A stretch of 64,000 bases of DNA from Stomorhina lunata (taxonomy: Eukaryota; Arthropoda; Insecta; Diptera; Rhiniidae): the NCBI GenBank assembly GCA_933228675.1, contig OW121743.1, positions 91,261,998 through 91,325,997 of the forward strand. Direction: 5' to 3'. A program made the position numbers and the translations under genes. This document shows positions 24,614-36,659 of the stretch, piece after piece. The notes under the pieces are model-generated. The model searched no databases. It saw only the letters and a program-made list of their open reading frames with translations, and was not told the DNA's origin. Every line of letters starts with the position of its first letter. Within the stretch, counting starts at the first letter, position 1.

Positions 24614-27600
24614 ATGTCGGTGGAAACACTGCAAGAATCGGTTTTGCATATGGCAGAGGAATCAGGCACGACGCCTGGTCCTAATCCATGGGTGACTTTA
24701 CTTTTCGGCTTAGGAATTATAGCAGCGTTATATGAGTACTATCGTCGCAACAGCCGGGAGTCTAAAATGATGAATACTATACCAACGCCGCCTCAAATGC
24801 CACTAATCGGACATGGTCATCTGGTGCTGGGTAATAATAATGTACAAACCCTAAATCTGGCCAAGCAAATAATCAAGACTCATGGAGAAACAGTGCGTGT
24901 TATGTTGGGACATTTAAATGTGGTTTTGATAACAAATCCCAGAGATATTGAAATTGTTTTGGGTGGCTACAAACATCTAGAGAAATCGGTGGAGTATCGT
25001 TACTTCCAGCCCTGGTTCGGTAATGGTCTCTTAATTTCAAACGGTCATCATTGGCGTCATCATCGCAAAATGATTGCACCCACCTTCCATCAGAGTATCT
25101 TAAAGAGTTTTGTACCGACTTTTGTTAAGCACTCAAATTCTGTGGTGGGACGTATGGCCCCCATGGCCGGCAAGGAGTTCGATTGTCACAAATATATGTC
25201 CGAGACTACAGTGGATATTTTGCTAACCACTGCCATGGGCTGCAAAAATAAACCGGAGACCGAAAAGAGTGCACAATATGCCGAAGCTGTAATGGACATG
25301 TGCGATATTATACACAATCGTCAGATGAAGTTGTTCTATCGTTTGGACGCCACCTTCAATTTTACCAAACTTCGTACCACCAACAATAAACTGATGAACA
25401 CTATATTGAGCATGACACGTAAGGTGGTGGAGGACCGTAAGAAGAACTTTAATGCAGAGGAAAGAGGTATTGTGGATAGAGTGGAGGGGGGAGAAGTTGA
25501 AGAAACAGCAACAGGGTAAAAAGGATGGTTTACGCGATGATCTGGATGATATTGATGAGAATGATGTGGGCGAGAAGCGTCGTTTGGCCTTGTTGGATGC
25601 CATGATGGAGATGGAAAAGAATCCCGATGTCAAGTGGACCGATAAGGATGTTATGGATGAGGTTAACACTATTATGTTTGAGGTAAGTTAAGAGTTATAA
25701 TCAAACTTTAATGATCGAGATAATCTTATAAATAATCATACTATAAGTATTTCTATATTTTAATTTTTTATCTAAAGTTTTTCATCATCAAAAATTTTTC
25801 TATAGAAAATTTTTTATCAGAAATTTTTCTATAGAAATTTTTTTTTATCAAAAATTTTTTTATATCGAAAATTTTTCTATAGAAAATTTTTTATTAAAAA
25901 TTTTCTATAGAAAATTTTTTTATCAAAAATTTTTCTCAGAAAATTTTTTGATCAAAAATTTTTTCATAGAAAATTTTTTTATCAAAAATTTATTAAAAAT
26001 TTTTCTATAGAAGATTTTTTTTATAAGAAATTTTTCTATAGACAATTTTTTATCAAAAATTTTTCTATTCTTTCATCAAAAATTTGTCTATACAAAATTT
26101 TTTCATCAAAAATTTTTCTATACAAAATTTTGTCATCAAAAATTTTTCTATACAAACTTTTTTTTATTAAAAATTTGTGTATAGAAAATTTTCTTATCAA
26201 AAATTTTTGTATAGAAAATTAGTTTATCAACAATTTTTCAAAGACAATTTTTGTATCAGAAACTTTTTATAGACAATTTTTTTTATCAAAAATTTGTCTA
26301 TAGAAAATTTTTTTGTCAAAAGTATTTCTATAGAAAATTTTTTATCTAAAAATTTTTCATATATAATTTTTGTATCAAAAACTTTTTATAGACAATTTTT
26401 TTTATACAAAATTTTTCTATACAAAATTTTTTTTGCCAAAAATTTTTTTATTAAAAATTTTTCTATACTAAATTTTTTCATCAAAAATTTTTCTAAGAAA
26501 ATTTTTTATCAAAAATTTTTCTAGGAAAATTTTTTATCAAAAATTTTTCTAGGAAAATGTTTTATCAAAAATTTTTCTATAGAACATTTTTTTGTCAAAA
26601 ATTTTTTTTGAAAAATTTTTTTATTAAAAATTTGTGTATAGAAAATTTTCTTATCAAAAATTTTTGTATAGAAAATTAGTTTATCAACAATTTTTCAAAG
26701 ACAATTTTTGTATCAGAAACTTTTTATAGACAATTTTTTTATCAAAAATTTGTCTATAGAAAATTTTTTTGTCAAAAGTATTTCTGTAGAAAATTTTTTA
26801 TCTAAAAATTTTTCATATATAATTTTTGTATCAAAAACTTTTTATAGACAATTTTTTTTATACAAAATTTTTCTATACGAAATTTTTTTTGTCAAAAATT
26901 TTTTTATTAAAAATTTTTCTATACTAAATTTTTTCATCAAAAATTTTTTTAAGAAAATTTTTTATCAAAAATTTTTTTAGGAAAATTTTTTATCAAATAT
27001 TTCTATCGAAAATTTTTCTGAAGAAAAATATTTCTATCGAAAATTTTTCTGAAGAAAAATATTTCTATCGAAAATTTTTCTAAAGAAAAATATATCTATC
27101 GAAAATTTTTCTAAACAAAAATATTTCTATCGAAAATTTTTCTAAAGAAAACTATTTCTATAGAAAATTTTTCTAAAGAAAAATATTTTATCGAAAATTT
27201 TTCTAAAGAAAAATATTTCTATCGAAAATTTTTCTAAAGAAAAATATTTCTATCGAAAATTTTTCTAAAGAAAAATATTTCTATCGAAAATTTTTCTAAA
27301 GAAAAATATTTTTATCGAAAATTTTTCTAAAGAATAATATTTCTAAAGAAAAATATTTCTATCGAAAATTTTTCTAAAGAAAAATATTTCCATCGAAAAT
27401 TTTTCTAAAGAAAAATATTTGTATCGAAAATTTTTCTAAAGATAAATATTTTTATCAAAAATTTTTCTATAGAAACATTTTCGATAGTGTCGTGGCAAGA
27501 ATGTTCGAGATTATATTTCTTTCCCTCGAACTATATATTTTGTTGCTACAAATTGGATTTTGATTTCGTTTTATGAGTATTTTGTTTTTGTATTGTCTTT

Positions 27601-28418
27601 AACAAAGCGGCATCAACCGACTGATTTTCACGAGTTTCATTAATGATCGTGATATTTACGAAAATAACTAAAATTCTACGCCTGATCATAACTTGGTGAG
27701 TCAAACCATTGTTTGACTCTGCTAAAAAATAATTTTACTTCAGTTTTAAATAAATGTTTTTTCCCAGGATTTCGAAAACAACTCTTTAATATTTTTATAA
27801 TATTTCCAATTTCAGGGTCACGATACCACAGCCGCCGGTTCCAGTTTTGGCCTGTGTCTTTTGGGCATTCACAAGGATGTCCAACAACGTGTTTTCGAAG
27901 AACAACAGGCTATTTTCGGAGATGATTTACAGCGTGACTGTACCTTTGCCGATACCCTGCAAATGTCCTACTTAGAACGTGTCATTTGTGAAACTTTACG
28001 TCTCTATCCACCAGTACCTATAATTGCCCGTAAATTAGAGGAAGATACTAAACTTAATTCAGGACCATATATTGTGCCCAAGGGAACAACTGTCATAATT
28101 TCCCAATTCTTTATACACAGACGTGAAGATACATTCCCCGATCCTGAAAAATTCAATCCCGACAACTTTTTGCCCGAACGTGCTGCCAACAGACACTACT
28201 ACAGCTATATACCGTTCAGTGCGGGACCACGTAGTTGTGTGGGTCGTAAATTCGCCATGTTGCAATTGAAAGTTTTACTTTCGACCATCATACGCAATTA
28301 TAGTGTAAGTTCGTCGCGTGTTGAGAAAGATTTCGATTTACAGGGTGATATTATTTTGAAGATGGCTAATGGTTTTAAGATCACCTTGGAGCCACGCACC
28401 ACAACTCTGAGAGCTTAA
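24614..28418 (+). CDS. Cytochrome P450 CYP4G, gene B, two exons, one frameshift in the sequence
   Basis: Exons are 24614-25682 and 27816-28418. Together they give about 556 residues once a single extra base is allowed for in a run of six G at 25486-25491. As written, the frame ends at a TAA at 25517-25519. Beyond the G run the reading resumes cleanly (KKQQQGKKDGLRDDLDDIDE). All other parts are intact: membrane anchor near residues 25-44, EYRYFQPWFGNGLLISNGHH, the CYP4G acidic insertion, I-helix EGHDTTAAGSS, ExxR near 415-418 and heme loop FSAGPRSCVG with Cys near 497. The two small introns of gene A are absent here, while the long I-helix intron is shared. A sequencing error is the simplest explanation of the shift, but a recent null allele is possible. 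The likely role is hydrocarbon synthesis, as for gene A. Confidence 0.9.
25683..27815 (+). repeat. Intron of CYP4G gene B, filled with a different short repeat
   Basis: Donor GTAAGT at 25683, acceptor TTTCAG ending at 27815. From about 25785 to 26990 units alternate TTTTTATCAAAAATTTTTCT with ATAGAAAA. From about 27000 to 27470 the unit changes to ATATTTCTATCGAAAATTTT plus TCTAAAGAAAA (about 31 bp, some 14 copies). A block of about 380 bp at 26164-26545 is repeated at 26621-27000, offset 457 bp. The last part, 27548-27680, is a dispersed repeat also present at 35984-36160. Confidence 0.9.
27548..27680. repeat. Dispersed repeat, copy 1 (AACAAAGCGGCA family)
   Basis: Shares AATTGGATTTTGATTT, TCTTTAACAAAGCGGCA, CAACCGACT, ACGAGTTTCATTAATG and TCGTGATATTTACG, in the same order, with 35984-36160. 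Both copies sit at or near the edge of a TCTATAGAAAA-type array. No coding content. Confidence 0.75.
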
Positions 28419-28544
28419 AAAACACTTGAACCCTTAATGACTTTATTAGACCCGGTTTACTAAAAAGAACAATTCTGCTTTAATTTCAACAATAACATTT
28501 TTTTAGCTTTATACTTTGTAAAACTAACCCAAATTCGAGCTAAT

Positions 28545-28550
28545 AATAAA
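28545..28550 (+). other. Polyadenylation signal AATAAA of CYP4G gene B
   Basis: Lies about 130 bp after the stop codon, giving a short 3' UTR. Confidence 0.45.
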
Positions 28551-29139
28551 AACGTGTGCTATAAATAACATCAGGAAAAAACGTAAAAGAGGAAGATTTT
28601 CAAATACCACCATACCAAAATAACACCTAATTGTCGGTACTAACATAAGTTTTGAAGTAAAATAAATTATATTTAATAAAAAGGGCATGTACAGTAAAAA
28701 ACTGTAAAATTGTAACTTGTTTTATTTCAAGCGATTTGAATCCTTTACAAATACTTTTGGTCAGAATTGAGTCTCATTCTTAATTCGACTAGAAGTCTAT
28801 ATGTCACAAGCAAATTCTGCCTACACAATTTCTGTACATAGTGTAAATACAAATGGGCTTACCTTCTTAGGAAATAGTATTGTAGAGATAAAGAAGGTAA
28901 AAGGAGAGATGAAGCTCTATATTATTTAAAACTCGTCATGTCTATTATTAGAACAATAAAGTAGCGGCATTTGTTTCCAATTTTTTATTTTACATCGACG
29001 GCGTGTTATTGCTATATTTATAATTTTAATAGAAATTAATAATTGCAGAAATTGATGTTGTCAAAATAGGAACTCGTACCCAAGCAGAATATCATATACA
29101 ACAGATATAATTTCATATGATGAAACAGTAAATTTAAAA
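28551..29139. other. Intergenic DNA with a SINE fragment
   Basis: Positions 28993-29050 (ACATCGACGGCGTGTTATTG and the following AAATTAATAATT) match part of the SINE-like element at 61373-61556. Otherwise AT-rich and unrecognised. Confidence 0.5.
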
Positions 29140-30860
29140 AAAAATAGGAAATTTTTAAAAAAATTTCTAAAGAAAAAAAGAAAATTTTTAAAAACTTTTC
29201 TTAAAAATAGTAAAATTTTGAAAATTTTTTATCAAATTAGTACATCTTTAAAAAAATTTCTAATAAAAATAGTAAATTTTCAAAAAATTTCCTATAAATT
29301 TCTTATAAATAAAAAAAACTCTGAAAATTTCCTATAAATATTCACTTTTCGAACTTCCTATAAATAGTTAATTTTCGAAAAATTACCTATAAATATAAAT
29401 AATCAATTTTCGAAAAATTTGCTATAAATATAAATAATCAATTTTCGAAAAATTTCCTATAAATAGTCAATTTTCGAAAAATTTCCTATAAATAGTCAAT
29501 TTTCGAAAAATTTCCTATAAATAGTCAATTTTCGAAAAATTTCCTATAAATAGTCAATTTTCGAAAAATTTCCTATAAATAGTCAATTTTCGAAAAATTT
29601 CCTATAAATAGTCAATTTTCGAAAAATTTCCTATAAATAGTCAATTTTCAAAAAATTTCCTATAAATCGTCAATTTTCGAAAAATTTCCTATAAATAGTC
29701 AATTTTCGAAAAATTTCCTATAAATAGTCAATTTTCGAAAAATTTCCTATAAATAGTCAATTTTCGAAAAATTTCCTATAAATAGTCAACTTTCGAAAAA
29801 TTTCCTATAAATAGTCAATTTTCGAAAAATTTCCTATAAATAGTAAATTTTCGAAAAATTTCCTATAAATAGTCAATTTTCGAAAAATTTCCTATAAATA
29901 GTCAATTTTCGAAAAATTTCCTATAAATAGTCAATTTTCGAAAAATTTCCTATAAATAGTCAATTTTCGAAAAATTTCCTATAAATAGTCAATTTTCGAA
30001 AAATTTCCTATAAATAGTCAATTTTCGAAAAATTTCCTATAAATAGTCAATTTTCGAAAAATTTCCTATAAATAGTCAATTTTCGAAAAATTTCCTATAA
30101 ATAGTCAATTTTCGAAAAATTTCCTGTAAATAGTAAATTTTCGAAAAATTTCCTATAAATAGTCAATTTTCGAAAAATTTCCTATAAATAGTCAATTTTC
30201 GAAAAATTTCCTATAAATCGTCAATTTTCGACAAATTTCCTATAAATAGTCAATTTTCGAAAAATTTCCTATAAATAGTCAATTTTCGAAAAATTTCCTA
30301 TAAATAGTCAATTTTCGAAAAATTTCCTATAAATAGTCAATTTTCGAAAAATTTCCTATAAATAGTCAATTTTCGAAAAATTTCCTATAAATAGTCAATT
30401 TTCGAAAAATTTCCTATAAATAGTCAATTTTCGAAAAATTTCCTATAAATAGTCAATTTTCGAAAAATTTCCTATAAATAGTAAATTTTCGAAAATTTTT
30501 CTATAAATAGTAAATTTTCGAAAAATTTCCTATTTATACCAAATTTTTGAAAAATTTCCTATAAATAGAAAATTTTCGAAAAATTTCCTATAAATAGTAA
30601 ATTTTCGAAAAATTTCCTATAATAGTAAATTTTCGAAAATTTCCTATAAATATTCAATTTTCGAAAAAATTCCTATAAATAATCAATTTTCGAAAAATTT
30701 CCTATAAATAGTCAATTTTCGAAAATTTTCCTATAAATATTTAAATTTTCGAAAAATTTCCTAAAAATAGTCAATTTTCGAAAAATTTCCTATAAATAGT
30801 AAATTTTCGAAAAATTTCTTGTAAATAGTATTTTTCAAAAATTTCCTATCATATTCAATT
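29140..30860. repeat. 29-bp tandem satellite array, TCAATTTTCG variant, block 6
   Basis: About 58 units of 29 bp reading ATAGTCAATTTTCGAAAAAT plus TTCCTATAA. This is the reverse complement of the monomer in block 10 (56.6 kb) and a CG-containing relative of blocks 1-2. The core 29450-30480 is nearly invariant. Both edges are degenerate and carry the older TAAATTTTTGA form. Confidence 0.95.
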
Positions 30861-31679
30861 TTTTGAATCTCTTTTTCTTAAGTGAAAGGATAAAATTAAA
30901 AATATAATTTAAATAAGAAACATTTGGCTATACAATTTCATTATAATCCTGATGAAAGAAAAAGTGCGCAACAGTAATATAATCATTTCCTTCCGCTTTG
31001 CAAAATACTTTTCCAAAAATTCCATAATTTTCGCAAAATTCAATTAAAAATTCGCTTCAGCATCCTTTTTTCTTAAGGGATATCTTTAAATAACAGGTTG
31101 AGAAATTGAGTTTCCTTTCATTTTTCATTCAAGAAAAGAAACAAAATGAAAGGGTAAGAGACGGTATTGATAAAGGATCCTTGAAGATTCTTTATTTGAT
31201 ATTTGCAATTTGATACAGCTGTGTTTGAGTATTAGTGTATACCTACAAATGTACTTATGTTGCTTTTGATGAAGATGTTGATATTTGCAAATTTTATTAA
31301 ATATTTTCCCATTGATGTGAAAACTAATAAAGTGAGAGTCTTTTTTTGTTAGGTTTTGTTTTCCAAAAAAATATCAAATTATTTATTTTTGAAACAGGTA
31401 ACTTGGGTGTTTATTTTCATAATTTTTACACAAAAATTATAGATGAGAAAGTTTTGATATTTTTTGGTAGTGATTGATAAGAAAAAAAGGACAAATGAAT
31501 TTGATATTTAATATTGTTCATATACGAACTTTATTTGTATAAATGTTGAGAGTTCAAAGTACAAATATTTTTAAAGGTAATCAAATGAAATTGAAATTTA
31601 AGCCAATTTACTTGTGTGATGAAAATATGTTGAGTTTTAATATAAAAAAAAAATCACTTGAGTGTGTGAATTTTTTTTA
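30861..31679. other. AT-rich spacer
   Basis: No gene or repeat structure recognised. Confidence 0.4.
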
Positions 31680-32580
31680 GAGAATTTAAAAAAGAAAATT
31701 TATTTCTATAATAATAGTAAATTTTTGAAAAATTCCTATAAAATAAATTTTGAAAAACTTCTTATAAAACTATAAAATTTTCCTATAAAAATAGTAAATT
31801 TTTGAAAAATTTCCTATAAAAATAGTAAATTTTTGAAAAATTTCCTATAAAAATAGTAAATTTTTGAAAAATTTCCTATAAAAATAGTAAATTTTTGAAA
31901 AATTTCCTATAAAAATAGTAAATTTTTGAAAAATTTCCTATAAAAATAGTAAATTTTTGAAAAATTTCCTATAAAAATAGTAAATTTTTGAAAAATTTCC
32001 TATAAAAATAGTAAATTTTTGAAAAATTTCCTATAAAAATAGTAAATTTTTGAAAAATTTCCTATAAAAATAGTAAATTTTTGAAAAATTTCCTATCAAA
32101 ATAGTAAATTTTTGAAAAATTTCCTATCAAAATAGTAAATTTTTGAAACATTTCCTATAGAAAAATAGTAAATTTTTGAAAAATTTCCTATAAAAATAGT
32201 AAATTTTTGAAAAATTTCCTATAAAAATAGTAAATTTTTGAAAAATTTCCTATAAAAATAGTAAATTTTTGAAAAATTTCCTATAAAAATAGTAAATTTT
32301 TGAAAAATTTCCTATAAAAATAGTAAATTTTTGAAAAATTTCCTATAAAAAGAGTAAATTTTTTTAAAAATTTCCTATAAAAAGAGTAAATTTTTTTAAA
32401 AATTTCCTATAAAAATGGTAAATTTTTGAAAAATTTCCTATAAAAATAGTAAATTTTTGAAAAATTTCCTATAAAAATAGTAAATTTTTGAAAATTTTCC
32501 TATGAAATAGTAAATTTTTGAAAAATTTCCTAATGAAAGTAAGTTTTTGAAGAATTTTCTATAAATTGTATAAATATTTT
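31680..32580. repeat. 31-bp tandem satellite array, block 7
   Basis: About 27 units of 31 bp reading ATAGTAAATTTTTGAAAAAT plus TTCCTATAAAA. Two neighbouring units share an AGAGTAAATTTTTTTAAAAA variant (32345-32400), and two others share TATCAAAATAG. Unit duplication is therefore visible. Confidence 0.94.
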
Positions 32581-33419
32581 CGAAAAAAATTCGATTAAAT
32601 TATTTTCGATTTCTCATAAATATGTGTCCGCATTTGCCATTATTGTCAATACTTATAGCTGCCGTATTAAAAAAAGAGATATTTACATACAATATTTTTT
32701 TATTTTCGATATTTTTTGTCCAAAGTCTTAAGTAGACATAATTTTCACACAATGGCATTATCATTTGTTACTTAGCATTTTTTATTTTAAGCGCATTAAA
32801 CTTCCTCCTCATGATCGCCGCTGATCGTAAGCAATTTTTGAATTTCAATTTCTTTTATTACGCGAAATATCTTTGAATATATTTAAGCGTTTGTGCAGTC
32901 GTCGTTCTTATTACCGCTCACTGTGTGTCAACTTAATGGCGGGTAAAAGGTGCAACTGCATGTAATTCTGGAATCTATAGAAATTCATTGTAAATAAATG
33001 TTTTATATTGATGATGTCTTACTTTATTAAAGCACCTACTTATCGGTTTATTTTAAATTCGTTTTCAATTTATGGTAATATTTTTGGATTTTATTACAAG
33101 GTTACTGGTGTAGTGTGTTGCAGTAGCAGTGGAAGTGGTATTTATGTTGTTATTGGAAGCTTTGTTAGGTTTTTGTGCCACATTATAAAGAGGTGGTAAA
33201 TATTTTGACAATCGCTTATAAATTTTAACAAAATTTTCTTTAGTTAGAATTTGAAATTGAATGTGAATTGTTCTTTGTTTAGTATTTTGAGAAAGATATC
33301 ATTGAAAGTCTTGAAGATCGCATTATATATGAAGTGAAACATAAAAATTTAGCGACTTACCACTTCTAGTTATCAATACCACTGGACTTTTGGAATGTTA
33401 ATAGAAGTACAAAAGAAGA
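32581..33419. other. AT-rich spacer
   Basis: A slightly more GC-rich patch lies at 32800-32960 and a serine/glycine-coding frame at 33008-33199. Neither resembles a known gene. Nothing else seen. Confidence 0.4.
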
Positions 33420-35150
33420 AAAATTTTTATTTCGAAAATTTTTCTATAGAAAAATTTTTATATCCATAATTTTTTTTATCAACATTTTTTTTATAGAAAT
33501 ATATATTTGTCCAAAATTTTTCTATAGAAAAATTTTCAAAATGTTTATATCGAAAATTTTTCTATACAAAAATGTTTATATTGAAAATTTTATCGAAAAT
33601 TTTTCTATAGAAAAATTTTTTTATCGAAAATTTTTCAATAGAAACATTTTTTTATCGAAAATTTTTTTATAGAAAATTTTTTTTATCGAAAATTTTTCCA
33701 TAGAGAGATGGCCTAACCAACCATTGAAATGTGTATAGGAAAGGTTTCCCCTCCAACATTTTTTGGTTTTATCAAAAAACTATTTATTAAAATAATAAAT
33801 AATTGTAACGAATTGGGATCTTAGTGCAATATACTACAGTAAAACTTTTTAAACATTTTTATATCGAAAATTTTTCTATAGAAAATTTTTTTTCGAAAAA
33901 TTTTTTTTTCGAAAATTTTTCTGTAGAATCATTTTTATATCAAAAATTTTCTATAGAAAAATTTTTATATCTAAAATTTTCTATAGAAAAATATTAATAT
34001 CGAAAATTTTTCTATGGAAAATTTTTCTTATTGAAAATTTTCCTATAGAAAAATTTTTTTGTTGAACATTTTTCTGAAGAAAAATTTTTTTATTGAACAT
34101 TTTTCTATATAAAAATATTTTTGTGTAACACTTTTTTTTATAAAAAAACTGTTTTAATCCAAAATTGTTCTATAGAAAATCTTTAATTTTTCCTTAGAAA
34201 AATATTTTAATCGAAAATTTTTTTACAGAAAAATATTTTTATCGAAGATTTTTCTATAGAAAAATATATTTATTGAACTTTTTTCTTTAGCATAATATTT
34301 TTATCGAAAATTTTTTTATTAAAAAATATTTTTATCGGAAATTTTTCTATTGAAAAATATTTTTATCGAAATTTTTTCTTTAGAAAAATATTTTTATCGA
34401 AAATTCTTCTATAGAAAAATTTTTATAGCGAAAATTTTTCAAAAACTTTCCTAAAGAAACATTTTCTATAAAAAATTTTTCTATCAAAAATTTTTCTATA
34501 GAAAAATTTTTCTATCGAAAATTTTTCTATAGAAAATCAGAAATTTTTCTATAGAAAATCGAAAATTTTTCTATAGAAAATTTAAAAATTTTCTATAGAA
34601 AAATTTGTATATCAAAAATATTTCTATAGAAAAATTTTAATATCCAAAATATTTCCATGGAAAATTTTTGTATCGAAAATCAGAAATTTTTCTATAGAAA
34701 ATCGAAAATTTTTCTATAAAAAATTGAAAATTTTTCTATAGAAAAATTTGTATATCAAAAATATTTCTATAGAAAAATTTTAATATCCAAAATATTTCCA
34801 TGGAAAATTTTTGTATCGAAAATTTTTCTATAGAAAAATTTTTATGTCGAAAAATTTTGATATCGAAAATTTTTCTGTAAAAAAATTTTTATATCGAAAA
34901 TTTTTCTATTGAAAATTTTTTGTATAGAAAAATTTTTATTTCGAAATTTTTTCTTTAGAAAAATTTTTATATCGAAATTTTTTCTAGAGAAAAATTTTGA
35001 TATTGAAAATTTTCTATTAAAAAAATTTTGTATACAAAAATATTTTAAACAAAAACTTTCGCAGAAAAATATTTTTATTGAACAATTTTTTATAAAAATT
35101 ATTTTTTTCGAAAAATTTTCCAGAGAAAAATATTCGGTTACATTTATTTC
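33420..35150. repeat. Degenerate TCGAAAATTTTTCTATAGAA array, block 8
   Basis: Units of roughly 29-31 bp alternate TCGAAAATTTTTCTATAGAA with AAATTTTTATA. The unit is related to that in the intron of CYP4G gene B, and copies are strongly diverged. A segment near 34545-34680 is repeated 143 bp downstream (shared ATCCAAAATATTTCCATGG). The array is interrupted at 33704-33855 by an inserted dispersed repeat. Confidence 0.88.
33704..33855 (-). mobile_element. Dispersed 150-bp repeat inserted in block 8 (copy 1)
   Basis: Contains GAGATGGCCTAACCAACCAT, GGTTTTATCAAAAAACTATT and TACTACAGTAAAAC. The reverse complement occurs at 41995-42142 and, shorter, at 42425-42548. It breaks the satellite cleanly, so it is an insertion. 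No terminal inverted repeat is evident. Confidence 0.8.
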
Positions 35151-35195
35151 GAACATATTTTAAACATTGGATTTTGATTTTGTATCTTTGTTATT

Positions 35196-35974
35196 TTTTA
35201 TACCCTTCACCACCATAGGTGGAAAGGGTATTATAAGTTTGTGCTGATGTATGTAACGCATTGAAATATTTGTCTTAGACCCACATTTTGGTATACCAAT
35301 AGGCTTAGAATCACTTTCTGAGTCGATTTAGCGATGTCCGTCCCTTCGTCCGCCCGTCTGGCAGCCTGGCTGGACCACCAACAAACTACAGGTCGCAATT
35401 CTAAAAAAAATATTTATGAAATTTGGCACAGATAATTTTTTTGTCAAAATCAGTCAAAATCAGTCCATAGGTCCCACTTCCCGGAATTGATATTTTGGCC
35501 ACAACTATTAATATTTTTTCATGAAATTTAAAACAAATACTGCTATGTAAACTATATAACTATATAAACTTAAATCACTGTACCAAATTTCGTTGACATC
35601 GGTCCACATTTGACCATAGATCCCATACAAACTCTTCTTTAAAAACGCACTAAATGAGACAAATATCACTAAAACGCTCGTAAATCTAAAGATAATGAGA
35701 ATTTTGTGTTTAATTTTTACATACGTAAGCTTTGTAACAACTGTAATAAATTTTCCAAATTTAGACATAATCGGTCCACATTTGACCCTAGCTCTCATAT
35801 AAGTCTAAATGACGGAAATAGCTTAAATATATAAGTTTTTAGAAAATGTTTGTATGAAAGCAAAATTTAGCAAATATTTGTCTTTATACAGGAAAAATAA
35901 CACCTTTGACCTTAGTGGTGAAAGGTATCGTATGGTCGGGCTTGTACGACTATAGCACTTTCTTACTTGTTTTT
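35196..35974 (-). mobile_element. Full-length mini-me-like dispersed repeat, copy 1
   Basis: About 780 bp. The outer parts hold inverted copies of ATACCCTTCACCAC. One end has CTTTCTTACTTGTTTT. Near the other end, GAGTCGATTTAGCGATGTCC runs into a (GTCC/GTCY) tetranucleotide tract. Drosophila mini-me elements have such a core and GTCY tract, so I place it there by resemblance. No protein is encoded. Confidence 0.75.
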
Positions 35975-35983
35975 TTTTTTGCT

Positions 35984-36160
35984 AAAAATTGGATTTTGAT
36001 TTTGTTTCTGGGTTATTTTGTTTTTGTAATTTCTTTAACAAAGCGGCAACAACCGACTTTGCTTACATCCAAATTTTAACTGAATGCTTTTAATACTCAT
36101 TTTTACGAGTTTCATTAATGGTCGTGATATTTACGGGAATTACAAAAAGTCTTCGGCTCC
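35984..36160. repeat. Dispersed repeat, copy 2 (AACAAAGCGGCA family)
   Basis: Second copy of the repeat at 27548-27680, with an extra segment of about 30 bp between CAACCGACT and ACGAGTTTCATTAATG. It lies directly after the mini-me-like copy. Confidence 0.75.
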
Positions 36161-36659
36161 TGGCTGTATGAGCAGCCAACGCCTGCTTATTACGAATTTT
36201 AAACATAATATGCAAATATATGCAGATGATTTTTATATTTATGAAAAGCTCAGAATTCTGCTATTATTTAGAAAAAAAAAAAAATTTACCTTGTATTGAA
36301 AAAAGTTATCTTTACCTAAACTTTTTATTTTTTGTAAAAATGAAATAGTGATAGTCACACAAGTGAAAATTAGTGTTATATGAGCATTAGGCGATTGCTG
36401 TAAATAACTAAATAATTTTAGTGATTCAGAGATTAGTTAATGTCTACCTTAACTTCTCTTTAAAATCCGCTTTGGATTATATACATAGTAGGAGCCTTAT
36501 TAAAGTGTTATTTGTTTTCCAGTTAGATTAAAAGATTTTAGATTTTCTTCCAATAAATCACTAAGAAGATAGATAATATTGTGTGGTCGTGAATTTCTTA
36601 ACCAAAATTAAAATCTCTTCGACTGACCACAATAAAACCACAGGAATGTTACAATTTTA
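36161..36659. other. AT-rich spacer left of the DD37E transposon
   Basis: Nothing recognised apart from ATATGCAAATATATGCAGAT near 36208, similar to strings near 40192 and 52884. Confidence 0.4.

Noticed and set aside
26294..26980. Open frames rich in F, I, N, K within the CYP4G gene B intron
   Set aside because: They are read-through of the AT repeat, which lacks stops in some frames; the same holds for 34842-35163.
35508..35798. Minus-strand 96-codon frame
   Set aside because: It lies wholly inside a mini-me-like repeat and is not conserved among copies; the same holds for 46050-46271 and 47438-47713.
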